Assembly: GCF_002104765.1 (NCBI RefSeq)
Contig: NZ_NCXM01000038.1
Coordinates: 1-49,785, forward strand
Source of the DNA: Mycolicibacterium vulneris
GTDB taxonomy: Bacteria > Actinomycetota > Actinomycetes > Mycobacteriales > Mycobacteriaceae
Direction: 5' to 3'
DNA: 49,785 nucleotides
Shown one piece after another: positions 1 through 9,000 of this stretch. The notes under the pieces are model-generated. The model searched no databases. It was given only the letters and a program-made list of their open reading frames with translations, and was not told the DNA's origin. The first letter of the stretch is position 1; the number at the start of each line of letters is the position of its first letter. A program made the position numbers and the translations under genes.

Positions 1-3000
1 ATTTCGATGTGGTGGTGCTCAACTCGGTGGTCCAGTACTTCCCGAGTGCGGGGTATCTGCGTGATGTGATGGCCGCGGCCATGCGGTTGCTGGCACCGGG
101 CGGGGCACTGTTTATCGGCGACATCCGTAACCACAGTCTGCAGGGCGCGTTTCAGACCGGCGTCGCGCTGGCCCGCACCGCCGCCACTGATGCCGCCGAG
201 ATTCGTCAACGAGTTCAGCGTGCCATGCTCGGTGAGCCCGAATTGCTGTTGGCCCCGGAGTTTTTCACCACCTGGGCCGGTGACCAGCTGCCGGCGGTCG
301 GGCTGGATATCGAAGTCAAGCGCGGGATGGCCGACAACGAACTCAACCGGTACCGCTACGACGTCGTCGTCTATAAATCCCCCGCACCGGTGCGCTCATT
401 GGCCGGCGCAGACAGCTGGGCGTGGGCCCACTGCGCGGGCCTAGACGGGTTGCATACCCGGTTGATGTCTGAGCGTCCGGGCGCCATTCGTGTCACTGGC
501 GTTCCCCGCGCCGGATTGATCAGCGACGTCGACATCGAACGCGGCCTGGCCGCCGGGCTGCCCCTAGCCGACGCACTGGCCCGCGCCGACGGCACCAATG
601 CCGTTGTCCCCGAACAACTGCACGGCCTTGGTAGGGCCGCCGGATATCAGGTCGCGGTCACCTGGGGCGCTCAACCGGGCACCGTGGATGCCGTCTTCAT
701 CGCGGCAGCTGACGGGGAGCACACCCCACCGCTGACCGATCTATATCTGCCACCTGATGGGGCCCACCAACGCAGCACGCACGCCAATGACCCCCAGACC
801 AACACCAAAATCACCGCGGTGCGTCAGCAGTTGAGCGCGTGGTTGCCCGAATACATGGTGCCAACCCACATTGTGGTGCTCGACGAGTTTCCGATGACGT
901 CCTCGGGCAAGATCGACCGTAAAGCCTTGCCGGCACCGGTGTACCAGGGTACGGATCGTTACCGCGCCCCGGGTACCCCCACGGAGGAGGCCCTGGCCGG
1001 CATCTACGCCGAGGTGCTGGGGATCGGCAAGGTCGGAGTCGACGACTCGTTCTTCGACCTGGGTGGGGATTCGCTGTCGGCGATGCGGGTAATCGCCGCG
1101 GTCAATACCGGTCTGGATGCCGATCTTTCGGTGCGTGCACTGTTCGAGGCGCCCACGGTTGCCCAGTTGGCGCTCCGTATCGGTAAGAGCGGAGCCCTGG
1201 AGCCGCTGAAGCCGGTCGAGCGTCCGGCGGTGGTGCCGTTGTCGTTCGCCCAGAGCCGGATGTGGTTTATCCACCAATTGCAGGGACCGTCACCGCTTTA
1301 CAACGTGGTGGTGCCGTTGCGGCTGAGCGGGCCCCTGGATGCCGAGGCGCTGGGGGCGGCGCTGGCCGATGTGGTGGAGCGCCATGAGAGCCTGCGCACC
1401 TTGTTCCCGGCGGTCGAGGGGATACCCCAGCAGGTGGTGATCCCGGCCGAGCGAGCCGATTTCGGCTGGGACGTCATTGATGCCACCGACTGGCCGGCAG
1501 ACCGGCTGGGTGAAGCCATCGGCGCCGCGGTGCACCACGGGTTTGACCTGGTCACCGAAATCCCGTTGCGGGCACGGCTTTTCCGCGTCGCCGACGACGA
1601 ACACGTGCTGGTGGCCGTGGTGCACGAAATCGCCGCCGATGGCTGGTCGACGACCCGGCTGGTGCGTGACCTGGGTGTGGCCTATACCAGCCGGTGCGCG
1701 GGGCAGGCCCCGGGCTGGGCGCCATTGCCGGTGCAGTATGTCGATTACACGCTGTGGCAGCGCACGCAGTTCGGTGATCTCGACGACAGTGACAGCCGCA
1801 TCGCCGCGCAGCTGACCTATTGGGAGCAGGCGTTGGCCGGGATGCCCGAACGGACGCAGCTGCCCACCGACCGGCCCTACCCGCCCGTCGCGGATCACCG
1901 CGGCGCCAGGGTGGCGGTGGACTGGCCGGCGCGGCTGCAGCAGCAGATTGCTCGGGTGGGCCGCGAGCACAACGCGACCGGTTTCATGGTGACCCAGGCC
2001 GCGCTGGCGGTGTTGCTGTCCAAGCTCAGCGCCAGCACCGATGTGGCGGTGGGGTTCCCGATCGCCGGGCGGCGCGATCCCGCGCTCGATGAGCTGGTGG
2101 GGTTTTTCGTCAACACCTTGGTGTTGCGCGTCGATCTGGCCGGTGATCCCACCGTGGCCGAGCTGTTGGCCCAGGTGCGAGCACGCGGCCTGGCCGCCTA
2201 CGAGCACCAGGATGTGCCCTTCGAGGCGCTGGTCGAGCGGCTCAACCCCACCCGATCGTTGGCCCACCACCCCCTGATCCAGGTGGTCTTCGCTTGGAAC
2301 AACTTCCCCGGGCAGGTCGATGACTCCGAGACCGGGCTGAGTTTGGGTGATCTGCGGATCACCCCGCTGGGCGGGGATACCCAGACCGCGAAAATGGATG
2401 TGGTCTTTTTCCTCAAGGAGAACTGGACCGAGGCCGGTGCGCCCGCCGGGATCGGCGGGACGGTGGAATTCCGCACCGACGTGTTCGATACCGAAACCAT
2501 CCAGGCGTTGGTTGAGCGGTTGGAGCGGGTATTGGTGGCGATGACCGCCGACCCCAGCCGGCGGCTCTCGTCGGTGGATCTGCTCGGCGAGGGTGAGCAT
2601 GCCCGGCTCGATGAGATCGGCAACCGGGCGGCGCTGACCGAGTCGGTGAGCAAGCCGGTGTCGATTCCGGAGCTGTTCGCCGCGCAGGCGGCCCGCGCCC
2701 CGCAGGCGGTGGCGGTGACCTGCGACGGCCGCTCCATGACGTATCGGGAGTTGGAGCAGGCCGCAAATCGGTTGGCGCACCTACTGGCCAACCAGGGGGT
2801 GGGCCCGGGACAGTGTGTGGCGCTGGTGTTGTCGCGGTCGGTCGAGGCGATCGTGGCGATCCTGGCGGTGCTCAAGACGGGGGCGGCCTATTTGCCCGTC
2901 GACCCGGCGGCGCCGGCGGAGCGGATCGGATTCCTGCTCGACGATGCTGGGCCGATCGCCGCGATCACCACGGCGGACCTGCGGGCGCGGCTGGACGGCC

Positions 3001-6000
3001 ATGAGCTGCTGGTCATCGATATCGACGACCCCCGCATGGACACCTACCCGTGCACTTGCTTGCCAGGCCCGGCCCCCGACGATATCGCCTACCTGATCTA
3101 CACCTCGGGCACCACCGGGGTGCCCAAGGGCGTGGCGATCACCCATCACAACCTCACCCAGCAATTGGAATCATTGAACGCCGGCCTGCCGCCGGAACGG
3201 GTGTGGACGCAGTGCCATCCCTATGTCTTTGACTTCTCGGTGTGGGAGATCTGGGGTGCGTTGTTGCACGGTGGGCGCTTGGTGGTGGTGCCCGAGTCGG
3301 TGACGGGTTCGCCGCAAGACTTTCACGCCTTGATGGTGGCTGAGCAGGTCAGCGTGTTAACCCAGACCCCGTCGGCGGTAGCGGCGTTGCCGGATGAGGG
3401 GTTGGAGTCGGTGGCGCTGCTGGTGGGTGGTGAGGCGTGTTCGGTCGAGGTGGTGGATCGGTGGGCGCCGGGGCGGGTGATGGTCAATGCCTATGGCCCG
3501 ACCGAGGTCACGATATATGCGGCGATGAGCGCGCCGCTGACCGCGAACTCGGGTGCGGTGCCTATCGGTGCGCCGGTTTCGGGGGCGGCGTTGTTCGTCC
3601 TCGACGAGTGGCTGCGGCCGGTGCCGGCCGGGGTGGTCGGCGAGTTGTATGTGGCCGGTCGCGGCGTGGCATGTGGGTATGTGGGCCAGGCTTCGTTGAC
3701 CGGGTCGCGGTTTGTGGCGTGTCCGTTCGGCGGGGCGGGAGCGCCGGGGCAGCGGATGTATCGCACCGGGGGTTTGGTGCGGGGGGGTGCCGATGGGCAG
3801 CTGCGGGATGTGGGCCGTGCCGATGAGCAGGTCAAGATCCGCGGGTATCGCATCGAACTCGGGGAGATTCAGGCCGCACTGACCGCGCTGGATGGGGTGG
3901 AGCAGGCGGTCGTGATCGCCCGCGAGGACCGCCCCGGCGATAAGCGCCTGGTGGGTTATGTCACCGGGACCGCCGACCCGGCTCAGCTGCGGGTCGCGCT
4001 GGGCGAGCGGTTGCCGGAATATATGGTGCCGGCCGCGGTGGTGGTGATCGACGCGCTGCCGCTGACCCCCAACGGCAAACTCGATACCCGTGCCCTGCCG
4101 GAACCGGGGTACCAGAATGCCGGTTATCGCGCTCCGGCCAGCCCGGTCGAGGAGATCGTGGCCGGCGTGTTCGCCGAGGTGCTGGGGATCGACCAGGTCG
4201 GGGTTGACGACTCCTTCTTCGATTTGGGTGGGGATTCGCTGTTGGCGATGCGCCTGGTCGCCGCGATCGAGAAGACCGGTATGGGTGCCGACCTTTCGGT
4301 GCGCACCGTGTTCGAAGCGCCCACGGTTACCCAGCTGGCGCTGCGGGTCGGTGCCGATGGGGGTGGGCGCGAGCCGTTGGTGGCCGGTGAGCGCCCCGCG
4401 GTGGTGCCGTTGTCGTTTGCCCAGCAACGGTTGTGGTTTATCGACCAGTTGCTCGGGCCGTCACCTATCTACAACATGGCCGCGGCGTTGCGGCTCAGCG
4501 GGCGCCTGGATACCCAGGCGTTGGGGGCGGCGCTGGCCGATGTGGTGGCCCGCCAGGAAAGCCTGCGCACCCTGTTCCCCGCGGTCGAGGGCATCCCCCA
4601 GCAGGTGGTGATCCCGGCCGAGCGGGCCGACTTCGGCTGGGACGTCATTGATGCCACCGGCTGGTCGGCGGCCCGGCTGGGTGAAGCCATTGGCGCCGCG
4701 GTGCGCCAAGGGTTTGACCTGGCCACCGAGATCCCGTTGCGGGCAAGGCTTTTCCGCGTCGCCGACCATGAGCATGTGCTGGTGGCCGTGGCGCATCATA
4801 TCGCCGCCGACGGCTTGTCGATGGCCCCGCTGGTGACCGATCTCGGGGTGGCCTACGCCAGCCGGTGTGCGGGACACGCCCCGGGGTGGGCGCCATTGGC
4901 GGTGCAGTACGCCGATTACACGCTGTGGCAGCGCGCGCAGCTCGGTGAGGTGGCCGATGCCGACAGCCGCATCGCTGCCCAGGTGGCCTATTGGGAGCAG
5001 GCCCTGGCCGGGCTGCCCGAGCGGCTGGCGTTGCCCACTGATCGGCCTTATCCGCCGGTGGCCGATTACCGCGGCGCCAGTGTGATCGTGGACTGGCCCG
5101 CCGAGCTGCAGCAGCACATTCGTCGGGTGGCCCGCGAGCACAACACGACCAGCTTCATGGTGATCCAGGCCGCCCTGGCGGTGTTGTTGGCCAAGCTCAG
5201 CGCCAGCAGCGATGTGGCGGTGGGGTTCGCGATCGCTGGTCGTGATGATCCCGCACTCGATGAGCTGGTGGGGTGTTTCGTCAACACCTTGGTGTTGCGT
5301 GTCGACCTGGCCGGCGATCCCACCGTTGCTGAGCTGCTGACCCGGGTGCGAGCGCGCAGTCTGGCCGCCTACGAGCACCAGGATGTGCCCTTCGAGGTGC
5401 TGGTGGAGCGGCTCAACCCGACCCGATCGTTGGCGCATCACCCGCTGGTGCAGGTGGTGTTGGCCTGGCAGAACTTCGCCGGGGACCCCACCGCTGGGGT
5501 GGGTTTGGGTGATCTGCAGGTCACGCCGCTGTCGGCGGACACCCAGGTCGCCCGCATGGACCTGACGTTGACGTTGGGCGAACGCTGGAACCCAGCAGGG
5601 GAGCCCGCCGGGATCGGCGGATCGGTGGAATTCCGCACCGACGTGTTCGACAGCGACAGCATCCAAACGCTGATCACACGGTTGCAGCGAGTGTTGATGG
5701 CGATCACCGCCGAGCCGTCCCGGTTGTTGTCATCGATCGATGTGCTCGACGAAACCGAGCAGGCCCGGCTCGATGAGATCAGTAACCGGGCGATGTTGAC
5801 CGCGCCGGCGGGTACGCCGGTGTCGATTCCAGCGCTGTTCGCTGAGCGGGTGGCCCGGACACCGGACGCGGTGGCGGTGACCTTCGAAGGTCGCTCAATG
5901 ACTTACCGAGAACTCGACGAGGCGTCGAATCGGTTGGCGCACTTGCTGGCCGGCCAGGGAGCGGGCCCGGGACAGTGTGTGGCGCTGCTGTTCAACCGTT

Positions 6001-9000
6001 GCGCCGAGGCGATCGTGGCGATGTTCGCGGTGCTCAAGACCGGGGCGGCCTATCTGCCCATCGACCCCGCCCATCCAGCGGCCCGGATCGGGTTCATGGT
6101 TGCCGATGCCGCGCCGATCGCCGCGCTCACCACTTCCGAGTCGGCCGGGCGGCTCGACGGGCATGACGTGCCGGTCATCGACGTCGACGACCCGCGAATC
6201 CAGACATATCCGTGCACGGGTTTGCCGGCACCGGATCCCGACGATATCGCCTACCTGATTTACACCTCGGGCACCACCGGGGTGCCCAAAGGGGTGGCCA
6301 TCACCCACCACAACGTCACCGAGCTGATGGGGTCGATGGATCCGAGTTTGGCCGCGCCGGGGCAGGTGTGGTCGCAGTGGCACTCCTATAGCTTCGACAT
6401 CTCGGGCTGGGAGATCTATGGCGCCCTGCTGCACGGTGGGCGGCTGGTGGTGGTGCCCGAGTCGGTGGCCGCAACCCCGGACAACTTCCACGCCCTGCTG
6501 ATCGATGAAAACGTCAGCGTCTTATGCCAAACCCCTTCGGCGGTCGGGACATTGCCGCCGCAGGGTTTGGAGTCGGTGACCCTGCTGGTCGGCGGTGAGC
6601 CCTGCCCGGCCGAGCTGGTGCAGCGGTGGGCACCCGGGCGGGTGATGATCAACGAATACGGCCCGACCGAGACCACCATGTGGGTGGCCTTAAGTGCGCC
6701 GCTCACGGCGGGCTCGGATGCGGTGCCGATCGGCTCGCCGGTACCGGGTGCGGCCTTCTTTGTGCTCGATCAGTGGCTGCGACCGGTGCCGGCCGGGGTG
6801 GTCGGCGAGTTGTATGTGGCCGGTCCTCAGCTGGCGTGTGGCTATGTGCGCCGGGCCGGGTTGACCGCGTCGAGGTTTGTGGCCTGCCCATTCGCGGAGT
6901 CCGGCCAACGGATGTACCGCACAGGGGATTTGGTGCATTGGGACCCCGATGGACAGCTGCAGTACCTCGGCCGCGCCGATGAACAGGTCAAGATCCGCGG
7001 CTATCGCATCGAACTCGGCGAAATCCGCGCCGCGCTGGCCGCCCTCGACGGGGTGGACCAGGCGGCGGTGATCGCCCGCGAGGACCGCCCCGGCGACAAA
7101 CGCCTGATCGGCTATTTCACCGGCACCGCCGACCCAACCGAGGTCCGCACCCGACTGGCCGAGCGGCTGCCGGTCTATATGGTCCCCGCGGCGGTGGTGG
7201 TGATCGACACGCTGCCGTTGACGGTCAACGGCAAACTCGACACCCGCGCCCTGCCCGCACCCGAATACACCGAGGCCGATCACTACCGCGCCCCGAGCAC
7301 CCCAACCGAGGAGATCCTGGCCGGCATCTACGCCCAGGTACTCGGGCTCGAGCGGGTCGGGGTTGACGACTCCTTCTTCGACCTGGGCGGAGACTCCCTG
7401 TCGGCGATGCGCGTGATCGCCGCGATCAACAAATCGCTGGATACCGGCCTTGCGGTGCGCACCTTGTTCGATGCACCCACGGTGGCCCGGCTGGCGCCGC
7501 GTATCGGAGAAGATGAAGGTGGGCTGGAGCCGTTGGTGGCCGGTGAGCGGCCCGCGGTGGTCCCGCTGTCGTTTGCCCAGCAGCGGTTGTGGTTTATCGA
7601 CCAGTTGCAGGGGCCTTCGCCGATCTACAACATGCCGGCGGCGTTGCGGCTGAGTGGGCGCCTTGATGCCGACGCGTTGGGTGCGGCGTTGGCCGATGTG
7701 GTGGCCCGCCAGGAGAGCCTGCGCACATTGTTCCCGGCGCCTGAGGGGATACCCCAGCAGGTGGTTATCCCGGTGGAGCGGGCCGACTTCGGTTGGCAGG
7801 TCGTCGATGCCACTGGATGGCCGGCAAGCCGGCTGCAGGAGGCCATCGGCGCGGCGGCGCGTCACCCGTTTGACCTGGCGACCGAGATCCCTTTGCGGGC
7901 AATGCTTTTCCGCGTCGGCGACGACGAGCATGTGCTGGTGGCCGTCGTGCACCATATCGCCGCCGACGGCTTGTCGATGTCCCCGCTGGTGGCGGATCTG
8001 GGGGTGGCCTATGCCAGCCGGTGTGCGGGGCATGCCCCCGACTGGCCGGCGTTGGCGGTGCAGTATGTCGATTACACGCTGTGGCAGCGCGCGCAGCTGG
8101 GTGATCTGGCCGATAGCCACAGCCGCATCGCCGACCAGCTGGCCTACTGGGAGCAGGCTCTGGCCGGGCTGCCCGAGCGGCTGATGCTGCCCACCGATCG
8201 GCCCTATCCGCGGGTGGCCGATTACCGCGGGGCCAGTGTGTTCGTGGACTGGCCGGCCGAGCTGCAGCAGCAGGTGGCTCGGGTGGCTCGCGAGCACAAC
8301 GCGACCAGTTTCATGGTGATCCAGGCCGCGCTGGCGGTGTTGCTGGCCAAGCTCAGCGCCAGCTCCGATGTGGCGGTGGGGTTCGCGATCGCCGGACGGC
8401 GCGACCCGGCGCTGGAAGAGTTGGTTGGGGTTTTCGTCAACACCCTGGTGTTGCGCGTGGAGGTGGCCGGGGATCCCACGGTCGCTGAGCTGCTGGCTCA
8501 GGTGCGAGCGCGCAGCCTGGCCGCCTACGAGCACCAGGACGTGCCCTTCGAGGTGCTGGTGGAGCGGCTCAATCCCGCCCGAAGCCTGGCCCATCAGCCG
8601 CTGGTGCAGGTCGCGTTGGCCTGGCAGAACTTTGTCCAGGAAGACGGCGCCCCGGCCGAGTTGGCCTTGGGTGATCTGCAGGTCACGCCGCTGTCGGCGG
8701 ACACCCAGGTCGCCCGCACGGACCTGACATTTTCGTTGGGCGAACGCTGGAACCAGGCCGGTGAGCACGCCGGGATCGGCGGGTCGGTGGAGTTCCGCAC
8801 CGACGTGTTCGACGCGGCCAGCATCGAGGCGCTGATCGCGCGGTTGCAGCGGGTGTTGGTGGCGGTCACCGCCGACCCGTCCCGGCGGCTCTCGTCGATG
8901 GATGTGCTTGATGCGGAGGAGTATGCCCGGCTGGATCGGATTGGCAACCGGGCGGCGTTGAGCGCGCCGGTGGGTACCCCGGTGTCGATTCCGGCGCTGT

